Below, in pieces: positions 32,528-41,375 of a DNA stretch of 64,000 nucleotides. This DNA comes from Candidatus Zipacnadia bacterium. GTDB taxonomy: Bacteria > Armatimonadota > Zipacnadia > Zipacnadales > UBA5352. A program made the position numbers and the translations under genes. The stretch is taken from positions 124,001 to 188,000 of the forward strand of contig JALGSU010000001.1 in assembly GCA_029821735.1 (NCBI GenBank). Reading direction: 5' to 3'. How positions within the stretch are numbered: the stretch's first letter is position 1; the number at the start of each line of letters is the position of its first letter. The notes beneath the pieces were generated by a model. That model was not told where the DNA came from. It saw nothing but the letters and a program-made list of their open reading frames with translations, and did no database searches.

Positions 32528-33436
32528 ATGCCTGTAGCACTGGCTCAAGAGGGCAGCTTCGGGTTTGGCCTGCAGAGCGCAAAGGGGACGTATGTTGCCC
32601 CGACCACGTGGCTGCCGTTGATGCAGGCGGGCCATTCGAGGAACGCGGATGGCCTGCAGATGCGCAAGAACTACACGCTGTTTGACATGGCAGATACGAA
32701 TGACTACGAGAGCCGCTACTACAGCGCGGGTGAGTGGGCAGAGGGCGAGATTGGGGTGCCTCTGATCCCGGGCGCGCTTTCGAACCTGCTGTCATGGATC
32801 CAGGACCGGGACGCGGACAATCAGGGACGCTGGGGATCAGTCGTCATTGACTGCGTGAATGAAGTCAAGCAGTTGACGGACGTGAAGGTGCGGAAAGCGA
32901 CGGTCGACCTGGTGAAAGGTGAGCCGGTATCGTGCCTGCTCGACGTTGCCGGGCTGAGCGTAGAGAGCGGAATTACGCCATCGCCCACGCTGCCAACCAC
33001 GGCACCTTACATCTTCCGAGAGGCAACGGTGCAACTGAGTGTGAACGGCGGGGCGCTTAGCGAGGACATCAACTGCGAGCGCATGAAGCTGGTCATCGAC
33101 AACGCAGTCGAGCCAGTCGCCGAGGGTATGAGACTGACGGCCGATCTGGCGCCGGGGCAGCTGTACAACCTGGCGGGCGTGAAGTGCGTGGGAGCGTTGA
33201 GCCGCGACTTCGTGGACAGCGACCTCTACAGCGACTTCGCTGACGGGATGGAGGCGGCGCTGGTCATCACGTTGACACGTGGGGAAGTGGCGGCGACCAT
33301 CTCACTGCCCCGCATCCTGTATACCGCCAGCGACATGGGGCTGCCGGGCGTCCACGAGCAGCGGATCGTCGAACAAGTGCAGTTCGTGGCCCTGGGCAGC
33401 GTGGATGGTCTGACCGCGCCCGTCATACTTGCCTGA
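32528..33436 (+). CDS. Phage tail tube protein
   Basis: A 302-residue protein from ATG 32528 (eight bases after AAGGTGG). MPVALAQEGSFGFGLQSAKGTYVAPTTWLPLM opens the protein like phage tail-tube proteins, followed by EGEIGVPLIPGALSNLL, VVIDCVNEVKQLTDVKV and EATVQLSVNGGALSEDINCERMKL, and a C-terminal HEQRIVEQVQFVALGSVDG. The position immediately upstream of the small chaperone genes supports the call. Confidence 0.8.
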   Translation: MPVALAQEGSFGFGLQSAKGTYVAPTTWLPLMQAGHSRNADGLQMRKNYTLFDMADTNDYESRYYSAGEWAEGEIGVPLIPGALSNLLSWIQDRDADNQGRWGSVVIDCVNEVKQLTDVKVRKATVDLVKGEPVSCLLDVAGLSVESGITPSPTLPTTAPYIFREATVQLSVNGGALSEDINCERMKLVIDNAVEPVAEGMRLTADLAPGQLYNLAGVKCVGALSRDFVDSDLYSDFADGMEAALVITLTRGEVAATISLPRILYTASDMGLPGVHEQRIVEQVQFVALGSVDGLTAPVILA

Positions 33437-33470
33437 ACCACCCATTTCGCGAGCGGAGGCGCATCTGACT

Positions 33471-33767
33471 ATGAGCGATGAGATAACCCTGAGGGTGTAT
33501 CGCACCAGCGATCTGACCCAGGCGGCGGCGCTTTGGAGCCTGGGGCACACCATGCACCACATCGACGTTGACGGTGAATGGGCCACCTTCGTGATCGGCT
33601 ACGAAGTGACCGATGAGGAGCTGCAGGCGGCCATCGCGCTGTACGAGGACGGCCACCTGCTCGTCGACCCAAGGGAGTTCGCGCGGCGCCGGAATGAGCT
33701 GGCAGCGATGATGCGCAGGTCGCTGGCGGAAGCTGGGGCGACAGAGGGCGCTGGCAGGAATGGATGA
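33471..33767 (+). CDS. Small phage tail-region protein
   Basis: A 98-residue protein from ATG 33471 with GGAGG 11 bases upstream. DEITLRVYRTSDLTQAAALW, HTMHHIDVDGEWATFVIGYEVTDEELQAAIALYEDG and a helical tail FARRRNELAAMMRRS. Overlaps the start of the chaperone gene by 8 bases. No family recognised; its place between tail tube and chaperone suggests a tail assembly accessory. Confidence 0.55.
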   Translation: MSDEITLRVYRTSDLTQAAALWSLGHTMHHIDVDGEWATFVIGYEVTDEELQAAIALYEDGHLLVDPREFARRRNELAAMMRRSLAEAGATEGAGRNG

Positions 33768-34227
33768 GCGGCGATGGCAGGCCTGGGTAGTGACAGCGGC
33801 GGGCGAGGACTCGGAGATGGTGTTCGCTGCGCCGGTTGAGATCCCGGGCTGGGATGAGCAGCCATGGGTGAAGCTTCGTCCGCTGACGGTGCGCGAGAAG
33901 CTCCGGCGTGACAGCCTGGGCGTGCGCGATGAGTATGAGATCAGGGCCGATGGCCAAGTGGTGGCACTCAGGCGCACGTATGACTTCGAGGCGATGCTCG
34001 AGCTCGATCTTGAGTGCTGCATCGTCGACTACCTGTTGCCGGTTCCGGGGCCAGATGGTGAAGTCCGGGAGCTGCGCGCCGGGGAGGCGCAGGGAAGAGC
34101 GTGCGGAGACCTGTTGGACGCCGCACCCGTGGCCGTTGCGGAATGGCTCGTGGACTGCATCGAGGCCATCAACATGAGACGGCCGGCGGATGTGGCTTTG
34201 ACGGGTGAGACAAAAAAAGGTTGCTGA
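33760..34227 (+). CDS. Tail assembly chaperone G
   Basis: A 155-residue protein with FAAPVEIPGWDEQPWVKLRPLTVREKLRRDS, RRTYDFEAMLELDLECCIVDYLLP and WLVDCIEAINMRR, typical of small helical chaperones located after the tail tube. It ends ...TGETKKGC. The last codons are ACA AAA AAA GGT TGC TGA, a canonical slippery site. The downstream open frame is in the -1 phase, so this is the G product of a G/GT pair. Confidence 0.8.
   Translation: MDERRWQAWVVTAAGEDSEMVFAAPVEIPGWDEQPWVKLRPLTVREKLRRDSLGVRDEYEIRADGQVVALRRTYDFEAMLELDLECCIVDYLLPVPGPDGEVRELRAGEAQGRACGDLLDAAPVAVAEWLVDCIEAINMRRPADVALTGETKKGC
34212..34218 (+). promoter_or_regulatory. A7 slippery site for -1 ribosomal frameshift
   Basis: A run of seven A sits in the phase A AAA AAA at 34212-34218, followed by GG. 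The zero frame stops at 34227; the -1 frame reads AAA AAA AGG TTG CTG ACC and stays open to 34547. This is the known arrangement for phage tail chaperone G and GT products. Confidence 0.85.
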
Positions 34228-34547
34228 CCGGAGCGGCAGGTGGTGTGGGTGGTCGAGCGATGGCAGGCACGTCGCACTCGACTGCGGCGCCGCTCCGGGA
34301 GGGAGTGGATTTCTCGTCTCCTGAGGAGTTCGCGGACCGGGTGACTTCGCGGCCGGTGCGGCGCGAGGGCCTCGGGACCGCCGGGCAATTGGCGAGATGT
34401 ATAGACCAGGAGATTGCCTGGCTGCGACGGACGGGGGCGCTGCCGAATGGCGTCGCGTGGGACCGGCAACCGGCGTGGCGAGCAGAGCTCTGGGCGGCCG
34501 TCCTGGACGCTGATGAGCAGATGGTGAGAGAGGCCGGTGTCTTGTAG
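34221..34547 (+). CDS. T extension of tail chaperone GT (via -1 frameshift)
   Basis: In the -1 frame the G protein would continue KKRLLTGAAGGVGG and then about 100 residues including PEEFADRVTSRPVRREG, AGQLARCIDQEIAWLRRTGA and RQPAWRAELWAAVLDADEQM, ending at TAG 34545-34547. The GT fusion runs from 33760 and is about 262 residues. An internal ATG at 34260 is a weak independent start. GT proteins bridge the tail-tube subunits and the tape-measure protein. Confidence 0.8.
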   Translation: MLTGAAGGVGGRAMAGTSHSTAAPLREGVDFSSPEEFADRVTSRPVRREGLGTAGQLARCIDQEIAWLRRTGALPNGVAWDRQPAWRAELWAAVLDADEQMVREAGVL

Positions 34548-34561
34548 CGAGGTGACGGCGG

Positions 34562-35179
34562 GTGAATGGTGAGACATTCGGGAGCGGTGGGCCTGACCGA
34601 AGCACTCCCCGGTGGCGGCCGTGGCTGACTTCGCTCAGCGCGCCCGCTCGGAACGTGGCTGTGGCTGGCGCGACGGTGGTGCATGGCGAGCCCGTGCGGC
34701 GGAGCCCAGAGATCAGCGCTACCAGTGGACGCCAGAAGGCTGCGGGCAGGAAACGGGAGAGCCTGGTGGCCGACGTGTCGGCCGGCAGCTTGGACAAGGG
34801 CCACCGCATCGGCGACGAGTACAGAGCTGCCAGCGTCCCGCGCGCAGTCACGAGCCCAGTCGATTGGGAAGCTCGAGGCATGGCAGGCGGCAGGCGGGTG
34901 GCACTGGAGAGCTTCGGCGCGGCTGCGGCGGGTGTGCGCTCCATGTCTCGCGCCACTGGACCCGAGTTGGGCATGGCAGGGGAGACGTTGGGGCGCCGTG
35001 CGACCTCGGTCGCGCGCGTTCCCGATTTGCCCGGCTGGGCCGCTCGACGGCGAGCGGCCGCGAGTGATGCGCAGCCCTTGTTGACGGTAGCGGCCATCCC
35101 CGAGATCGACCGTGGGTGTCAGACAGATGCCTCAGTGACGACCCAACACCGCCGCGAACGAATTGATGCCTACCGTTAG
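34562..35179 (+). CDS. Protein in the tape-measure position (only 205 aa)
   Basis: Starts at GTG 34562 with GAGGTGA about six bases upstream. Of 205 residues it is rich in Ala, Arg and Gly, with DKGHRIGDEYRAASVPRAVTSPVDWEARG, ALESFGAAAAGVRSMSRATG and LPGWAARRRAAASDAQP, and no strong coiled coil or long helix. The gene after G/GT is normally the long tape-measure protein. If this is a tape measure, the tail would be very short. It may also be an unrelated accessory gene. Confidence 0.5.
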   Translation: MNGETFGSGGPDRSTPRWRPWLTSLSAPARNVAVAGATVVHGEPVRRSPEISATSGRQKAAGRKRESLVADVSAGSLDKGHRIGDEYRAASVPRAVTSPVDWEARGMAGGRRVALESFGAAAAGVRSMSRATGPELGMAGETLGRRATSVARVPDLPGWAARRRAAASDAQPLLTVAAIPEIDRGCQTDASVTTQHRRERIDAYR

Positions 35180-35238
35180 GCGCGTTCTGACGCGATGTGC
35201 ACACATCCCCCTAACCTGATAGTCCAGTGAGGAGCACC

Positions 35239-38200
35239 ATGGCGGAGATCAACCCCGGTCTGGCAGCCAGCCTGCGCACTGCTATGGAGTTGGTGCACGC
35301 GCGGGAGCTGACTGCTGACGACAACACAGTGGAGGGGCACGCAGGGAAGGGAATCATCTGCGGGTATGCGCTCACACTCGTGGACTTCCTGGAACGTCCC
35401 GACGGCAGCAACGCCCTGGACTATGAAGATACCGACCGCACGGCCATCGAGACATTCTACAAAGGTCAGGTCGTGCGCTGGCTCAGGAGCGTGCTGGATT
35501 TGCTTCAAGCTGCCCCTGAACGGTCGTGGGACGAGATCGCCAGCATCGAGCAAGCGCTGGCCGCTCTGCAGACACTCGAGGATACGAGTTGGCCGAGTGA
35601 GATAGTGGAGTTTGGAGCTGCCTGTGGAATTACGGTGGGGGTTGCGCAGACGACGTCGGGAACGGCATCGTTCTCGACGGCCGGCGGCGTCGTCAGCGCG
35701 CATGTCTACAAAGCGCGAACGCCGGATGTGGCGCTTGAGGGCGTGACCGTGTATCTGCTGGAAGAGTTGCCGGCGCAAGGCGTAGACACGCCGACCGGTC
35801 GGTTCGCGGTGATGGTGGACGACCCATACTGGGGGCGCCGCATCCAGGGCGCTGCCTTCGTGGCTGCGCCATTTGAGGCTGATGTGGTGATGGGGTACCG
35901 GCTGAAAGGTCGGGTTCTCGAGTCGGGCACGGCAGTTGACGACGGAAACGTGAGTCTGCAGATCGAGTTGCAGACGGCCGACGATGGCTCGGTGGTGCTC
36001 TGGGACAGCCTGGAGTACAACGAGCTGGTGTATGACTCGCAGCTTGAGACCTACGTGGCCGGCGCGGTGGTGCGGTCGCCGATACGGACCGGACAGGATG
36101 GCCGGTGGGAGTTCATCGCCCCCAAGGGGCACGGTGCGATCTATCAGCGCGCGCAAGACTTGCGGGATGATACAGCAGAGACAGCGGCGCGCGGTCTTGC
36201 GCGGTGTGTGCAGCGGGTGGAGTGTGCCTACCGCGGCCGGACGGTCGAGGTCGTTGAGGGTGTGGAAGCGGTGCTGGACATACTCAGCGGCTCCCTGGCG
36301 ATCACAGCAGAACCGGGGGCAGAATTGCTGGTCGGCGCCCTGGACAACCCTGGGCAGCTCTACACGGTTCCGAGCGGCGGCGTCGTCACGATCGACGACT
36401 TGCCTCAAGCTGAGCACTCGATCGTGGCCTTCAAGCTGACGCCATGGGGAGCGTGGGATCAGACGTGGGGATGCCCGCGCGCGCTGGCTCAGGTCACGCG
36501 AGGTGCGACGACCCAGATCACGATGTCGGCGATGGAGCATTACACCGACCTGGATGTGATCTGCGGGCGCGTGTATGAACGCCCGGGCGTTCCAGCAGTC
36601 GGCGTGAGCATCGTCGCCATTGATATGGAGACGCTCGAAGTGGCAGGGACTCTGGCGACGACGGACGGTGGAGGGTTCTGGACCGTCACGATTCCACCAG
36701 AGGGGCTGGGCGGCGAGCCATGCATCCATGACGTCAACTGGGGTTCGGTGCCTGTGCTGGGCATGCCCTACTCAGACATCGTGCTCGGGGCGCGCGCTTA
36801 CTCGGCTCACTACGAGAACTACAAGCCTGAAGCCTGGCGCTGCCGCGAGCGAGGACACAAGAACTTCCAGTTCTGTCCAGACACAGTAGTTATACGGGAT
36901 CCGGGCGGATCTAGTCTGAGCACGGTCCCGACTGACTACGGAGGCTGGGTGACCACCGCGACACTCCCCAAGCACGAGTATGTGGACGACGTCGAAGACC
37001 TGGTGTTCTACGGCCCGCAGACTCGACAGTATGATCTGCTGGTGGACGGCGAGGTCGCCATCGCTGACATTGAGTTGAGGAGCCAGCCGTTTGAGGGCTC
37101 AGACACCGCAGCCGGCAATTTGCGCGCGGCGGGGTTCTACCCAGAGATCAAGTTCTTCGTAGGCGGCAAGGCGCATGGCGCCGTGGTCAAGGGACAGCGA
37201 GAACCGATCAAGGCCAACCTGCCGGAAGCCGCTCGGGTGGGACTTGAGTTTGGCGAACACGATCCCTGCGTCGAAGTGAGAGCTTTGGGGGCTGGCAGGG
37301 AGGCGCGCTCGTGCGTGGGCGACCTGGTATGCCCCTACTGTGGGGGGCCAGCGCATAGAGATCCGAGCGGCGCGTTCCTGAGAGGGTTCTGCATTCAGTG
37401 CGCCGTCGCGTTCAATCGCGCTGACGCCATGGACTGTCGAGGGTATTTCGAGACGCCGACTCTGGCAACGACTGGTTCTGATGGCTACCGCCTGCGACTC
37501 ACACAGTTGTGGGACGGCGCTGGGACGTGGTCGCGTGAAGTGCGCAATCACTGGCGGCCGGATCTGTATGAGGAGACCGATGACTTTCTCACGCAGAGCG
37601 GTCCGGGGCAGCCGACGAATGCTCCGAGGTGGGTCGCGCGCCATGTGGATGAGCTTGACGACAGCCAAGGTTTCGGCACGTTCGACGGAGACGAAGGCAC
37701 GTCGTTCGCGGCCGGGCATGATATCACCTACTACGAGGGCCTGCCTGAAGTGCTGCACGAGTTTGAGGCCACTCAACTGAAACTGGCGTTCGCGCCGGGG
37801 TACGTGAATCCGGCGACCTACACCGTGGCGATTGACTGCAAGAGGGCAGATGGCTCAACCGAGACGCGCAACGTGACCGTGCCCGCGGGCCTGGCCGGTC
37901 CGGGCAGCGGAGATGAGTTTGGGGATGTTGTGCCAGTGGTGGAGATCGAGAAACTGCTGGCAGAGGGCGCAGCATCGCCTTACGCGGGAACCGGGCACTA
38001 CGTGGCTGTGACGGACGTGCGGCTGGTTGAGCCAGCAACGGCTCCGGGTTGCGCGTTCACGATCGTCAATGATGGGCCGGTCCTGGCGTCCGCGGCCGGA
38101 GTGCCGATCGACGGGGGGGCAGCGACGCCGGTGGCTCTGCAGGTGACGGGGGTGTGGGGCAGGCCGCACGTTCTGGACGATGCGGTGGGCCAGCTCTTCA

Positions 38201-38421
38201 TGTTCTGGGTGGCGAACGGGGACGTGTTCATGTCGCGCAGACCTGGTCTGCCGGGCAGTTGGAGCGCACCGCGGCGTGTCACCGAGGGCAACGATGCGGA
38301 CGAACCGTGGGCCGCAAAGGACGCCAGCGGTCGGATGGTGCTTATGTGTCGGCGAGGAGCCGATCGGACCGAGATCATCACCTCTTGCGACGATGGGGCA
38401 CGCTGGGAGGAGGCGGAGTAG
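35239..38421 (+). CDS. Large tail/fibre protein with Ig-like, zinc-ribbon and BNR-like parts
   Basis: A 1060-residue protein from ATG 35239 (GGAG upstream). The first about 120 residues are helical, then beta-rich: GVVSAHVYKARTPDVALEGVTVYLLEE, and a carboxypeptidase regulatory-like unit (VYERPGVPAVGVSIVAIDMETLEVAG and GGGFWTVTIPPEG). CPYCGGPAHRDPSGAF with GFCIQCA is a CXXC...CXXC zinc ribbon. The C-terminus has BNR-type blades (LFMFWVANGDVFMSRRPGLPG, SWSAPRRVTEGND). Probably a tail tip or fibre for surface recognition. A same-frame TAG separates it from the next gene. Confidence 0.7.
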   Translation: MAEINPGLAASLRTAMELVHARELTADDNTVEGHAGKGIICGYALTLVDFLERPDGSNALDYEDTDRTAIETFYKGQVVRWLRSVLDLLQAAPERSWDEIASIEQALAALQTLEDTSWPSEIVEFGAACGITVGVAQTTSGTASFSTAGGVVSAHVYKARTPDVALEGVTVYLLEELPAQGVDTPTGRFAVMVDDPYWGRRIQGAAFVAAPFEADVVMGYRLKGRVLESGTAVDDGNVSLQIELQTADDGSVVLWDSLEYNELVYDSQLETYVAGAVVRSPIRTGQDGRWEFIAPKGHGAIYQRAQDLRDDTAETAARGLARCVQRVECAYRGRTVEVVEGVEAVLDILSGSLAITAEPGAELLVGALDNPGQLYTVPSGGVVTIDDLPQAEHSIVAFKLTPWGAWDQTWGCPRALAQVTRGATTQITMSAMEHYTDLDVICGRVYERPGVPAVGVSIVAIDMETLEVAGTLATTDGGGFWTVTIPPEGLGGEPCIHDVNWGSVPVLGMPYSDIVLGARAYSAHYENYKPEAWRCRERGHKNFQFCPDTVVIRDPGGSSLSTVPTDYGGWVTTATLPKHEYVDDVEDLVFYGPQTRQYDLLVDGEVAIADIELRSQPFEGSDTAAGNLRAAGFYPEIKFFVGGKAHGAVVKGQREPIKANLPEAARVGLEFGEHDPCVEVRALGAGREARSCVGDLVCPYCGGPAHRDPSGAFLRGFCIQCAVAFNRADAMDCRGYFETPTLATTGSDGYRLRLTQLWDGAGTWSREVRNHWRPDLYEETDDFLTQSGPGQPTNAPRWVARHVDELDDSQGFGTFDGDEGTSFAAGHDITYYEGLPEVLHEFEATQLKLAFAPGYVNPATYTVAIDCKRADGSTETRNVTVPAGLAGPGSGDEFGDVVPVVEIEKLLAEGAASPYAGTGHYVAVTDVRLVEPATAPGCAFTIVNDGPVLASAAGVPIDGGAATPVALQVTGVWGRPHVLDDAVGQLFMFWVANGDVFMSRRPGLPGSWSAPRRVTEGNDADEPWAAKDASGRMVLMCRRGADRTEIITSCDDGARWEEAE

Positions 38422-38733
38422 TTGGCGACGATTGCCGGGCTTTCGCATGCCATAGGGTTTGAGCACAACTCGCTGCTGTATGTGCTGGGCTACCGCAATG
38501 GGGGACATTACCTGCGGCGAAGCCAGGATATGGGCGTAACCTGGATGTGCTTTGCCGACGGCGAGATCGAGCATCTGGTGGCGGCGCCAGCGGATGATCA
38601 GCGGGCGGCGCTGGTGAAGATGAGCGCCCAAGGACGGGCGCTTGTGGTGGGGGTCGCGAACTTCCCTGACATCGACGTATACGTGTCCTGCGATGATGGT
38701 GAGACGTGGCAGCAGGAGGCGGGGCCCGCGTAG
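38422..38733 (+). CDS. BNR-repeat protein after an in-frame amber stop
   Basis: TTG 38422 follows the TAG of the large fibre gene directly and is in the same frame. It encodes 103 residues with BNR-type blades (LYVLGYRNGGHYLRRSQDMG, VTWMCFADGEIEHLV, DIDVYVSCDDGETWQQEAG) that continue the propeller-like end of the upstream protein. GGAGGAGGCGGAG at the junction could serve as a ribosome-binding site. It may be a separate protein or a read-through extension. Confidence 0.6.
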   Translation: MATIAGLSHAIGFEHNSLLYVLGYRNGGHYLRRSQDMGVTWMCFADGEIEHLVAAPADDQRAALVKMSAQGRALVVGVANFPDIDVYVSCDDGETWQQEAGPA

Positions 38734-38780
38734 CTGTGCCACTCGCAAGCAGACCGCCGTCGCCATGTGAGGTAGATGAG

Positions 38781-41078
38781 ATGAGTACGAGAGTCACGCC
38801 GATCGCACAAGTAGAGCTTCTTGCCGCCGGGCAGAGGTACCAGGTCAGATACGACGGTTTCGGGCGCGCGGACCTCGTGGCAGAACTGCTCAGCCACGGC
38901 GAAGCGGTGAGCAACTTCGTGGACTGGCGGGGCGAGACAGCGTGGGGGAGTGCAGCCCGGTACCCGGCGGCGATGGTCGTGGCTAGGGATGACCTGAACT
39001 GCGTGATTGCTCGACCATTCCTGGACACTTCCCAGGCAATAGGCCTCGGGCACTTCACGCAGCAGAGTGGTACATGGTCGGCGCTGACGGGGATCGGTCT
39101 GCCGAACGAGGTCAAGCTCTACCAATCAGATGGGGCCCCCAACAAGCAGACTGGTGCCATCAGCAACTTCGATTTGCCGACGAATCCGGTCTTCTGCGTG
39201 TCGCTGTATCGCGCGGAGCCGGCGCCGGATCATGACTGGGCGGCGCATCCGCCATATACGGAGATCCACTTCGGTATCGGCGACCAGGACACGTGGGCGC
39301 TTGTGCTGCCATATGCAGGCTCGATGTTCCTCATGCATCACGGTGCCGATGGCTGGCGGCGAGTGACGGAGTCGGAGCGCAGCGTACATGTGCCGACGTT
39401 GGAGGGCTTCGCGTCCGGGCAGAGGCTGCTGCTGTGGGTGGCGGTGATCCGTGGTCGGATCGTGGTCTCGACCGACGGATTTGTGGAGGATATGTGGGTG
39501 TATGAGGTGCCGGGGAAGACGCTGCAGGTGCCGAAAGGGCGGATTGGCCTGCAGCACAACGCGGGGCAATGGATGTTCTCGTTCCTGCCGATCACGATGC
39601 CGACCGCGGAGATCGAGAGCGCGCCGATCGAGTGTGGTTACGCCACTGACGATTCCGAGGGCGAGCTCTTCCTGGGGATCAGGCATGGGGCGGTGGTCGA
39701 TGACTACCAGAACACTCTGAAGCAGGCAGTGGCTGAGGACATCACGGCCGAACGCTCTGACCTGACGGACACGCAGCGGGCGTGGCGAGCGACGATCGAG
39801 CCATACGTGCATGAAGAGAGCGCGGTCGGCGTCGATCCCGAGAGCGGCGAGCCGGTAGACTTCCGCACGTGTGTGTCACCGCAGCTGTATGCGGTGCAGA
39901 TGGGTCAGTACGCCGACGTCATGGACAACGGTGAAGGCCAGACCACTGAGGTCTCGACAGACGTGATATCGGTGGAGGGAGACCATCCCGAGGACGCGCA
40001 AGCCGTCGCCTATGATGTAGGCCTGGACAACCAGCTGGGTCAGTACAGTGATCTGGCGGAATACACGCGTGCCCAGGTATCGATCGGCTGGCAGATGTCT
40101 GACGACAGCACACAGGTGGCGCAAGCGCTGTCAGGCTATGTCGTCGAGCCGCCACCGTCAGTGTTGGCGGGAGGGAAGGGACAACTCGAGCTCTCGCTGC
40201 TCGATCCGACTATTCGGTTGCGGGACGAGAAGGTTGACGGGCGCAGCCCGGTATTCGACGGCTGGCCGGTCCAAGACGTCTTCCGCTGGGTGCTCGATCG
40301 GTGCGGCCTCGACCGCAGTGAGCAATTCCTGGAGGACACGGGCGTGTGCCTGAGTTTGGGGCAGCCGGAGCGACCGTTGTGGTTGCCCGAGGTGGGGAGA
40401 TCATGGTTTGACTTCCTGGAAGCTGTGGCGAAGTTCGACTTCAACGCCGGGATCTTCTTCGATGAGCACGGGATCTTCGTGAAGGCGTGCCGGTACTGCC
40501 GGCAACATCGCACGGGCGCTGACGCGATGGAGCACGACGGCGGTGCGGATGGTGCGTGTTCGACACTTGTCGACTGGGAGCTTTACACGCGTGGCGCGAG
40601 TGCTCCGGATCCAGACGACGCCGGCGAGATCCTGCGTATCGCTCGTCCGAGACGGACCCTGTCAAGCATGGACTTCGCGAACTACGTGGCTGTATGTGGC
40701 ATCGGCGCAGATGGGCGTCCGGTGCAGGCGGTCTCGTACGATCCGGCATCGCTGTATGATCCCGCCAGCGACCGGTACGTCGGCTGGCGGAAGATGCATG
40801 TGGAGGCGCTGGAGAGCTACACGAGCCAGGATCTGGTCAATCGTCTGTGTCAAGAGCGGTATGCGGAACTCTCCAAGCGGCCGGAGCACGTGAGCATCGT
40901 CACACCGCTGCTGCCGGAGATGCGCATTGGGCACGTGGTGATTGTTCACGGTGGCGAGACAGTGGGCGCGGCTGGCCAGAAGTACCGGATCACCTCGGTG
41001 CGCCATACGGTCCGGAAGGGTCGCCCCAGCACGGCTACTACCGCGATCACCGCGCGCTGGCTCGAGGAGCCAGCCTAG
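38781..41078 (+). CDS. Tail/baseplate hub protein
   Basis: A 765-residue protein from ATG 38781. The first 300 residues are a beta-rich lectin-like domain (PPYTEIHFGIGDQDTWALVLPY, KGRIGLQHNAGQWMFSFLPI). The C-terminal half resembles a phage hub (late control D-like): DGWPVQDVFRWVLDRCGLDRSE, LPEVGRSWFDFLEAVAKFDFNAGIFFDEHG, RTLSSMDFANYVAVCGIGADG and PEHVSIVTPLLPEMRIGHVV. These match the strand-helix order of hub proteins below the tail tube. Two CXXC-type pairs (CRYC) occur near 580. A cell-binding lectin domain fused to the hub is plausible. Confidence 0.7.
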   Translation: MSTRVTPIAQVELLAAGQRYQVRYDGFGRADLVAELLSHGEAVSNFVDWRGETAWGSAARYPAAMVVARDDLNCVIARPFLDTSQAIGLGHFTQQSGTWSALTGIGLPNEVKLYQSDGAPNKQTGAISNFDLPTNPVFCVSLYRAEPAPDHDWAAHPPYTEIHFGIGDQDTWALVLPYAGSMFLMHHGADGWRRVTESERSVHVPTLEGFASGQRLLLWVAVIRGRIVVSTDGFVEDMWVYEVPGKTLQVPKGRIGLQHNAGQWMFSFLPITMPTAEIESAPIECGYATDDSEGELFLGIRHGAVVDDYQNTLKQAVAEDITAERSDLTDTQRAWRATIEPYVHEESAVGVDPESGEPVDFRTCVSPQLYAVQMGQYADVMDNGEGQTTEVSTDVISVEGDHPEDAQAVAYDVGLDNQLGQYSDLAEYTRAQVSIGWQMSDDSTQVAQALSGYVVEPPPSVLAGGKGQLELSLLDPTIRLRDEKVDGRSPVFDGWPVQDVFRWVLDRCGLDRSEQFLEDTGVCLSLGQPERPLWLPEVGRSWFDFLEAVAKFDFNAGIFFDEHGIFVKACRYCRQHRTGADAMEHDGGADGACSTLVDWELYTRGASAPDPDDAGEILRIARPRRTLSSMDFANYVAVCGIGADGRPVQAVSYDPASLYDPASDRYVGWRKMHVEALESYTSQDLVNRLCQERYAELSKRPEHVSIVTPLLPEMRIGHVVIVHGGETVGAAGQKYRITSVRHTVRKGRPSTATTAITARWLEEPA

Positions 41079-41118
41079 CAGCGAGGCGGGCAGCGACGGG
41101 CGTACAAGGAGATGCGAC

Positions 41119-41337
41119 ATGAACGCACGACTCATCCGAGAACTGGTGGATTCACGCGTCCGTCCAGCGCAACCGGGCGGTACGCTGAGCGTGGACCGGA
41201 CTCCATCCGGGGCGATGCTCAGAGTCAGCCGCCCTGCTGCGCTGAATCGGTACGATTGGGCGAGTGGGACGAATGTGGTGGGAGCGCTGTACGCCAGGAC
41301 AAGGTACGGAAGCGCCAGGTACACGGCAGTCAACTGA
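41119..41337 (+). CDS. Small phage structural-region protein
   Basis: A 72-residue protein starting at ATG 41119 behind AAGGAGATG. NARLIRELVDSRVRPAQPGG, LRVSRPAALNRYDWASG and ALYARTRYGSARYTAVN show no known domain. Short, basic and between two tail-tip-region genes. Confidence 0.5.
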   Translation: MNARLIRELVDSRVRPAQPGGTLSVDRTPSGAMLRVSRPAALNRYDWASGTNVVGALYARTRYGSARYTAVN

Positions 41338-41375
41338 CCGGGCCATGACAGCCCACAGCTGGAGGGAGTACAGAT

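Noticed and set aside
33469..35097. Minus-strand open frame of about 540 codons in the phage tail region
   Set aside because: Antisense to the G/GT and neighbouring genes, low complexity, rich in Arg, Pro and Ser as expected of a shadow frame.
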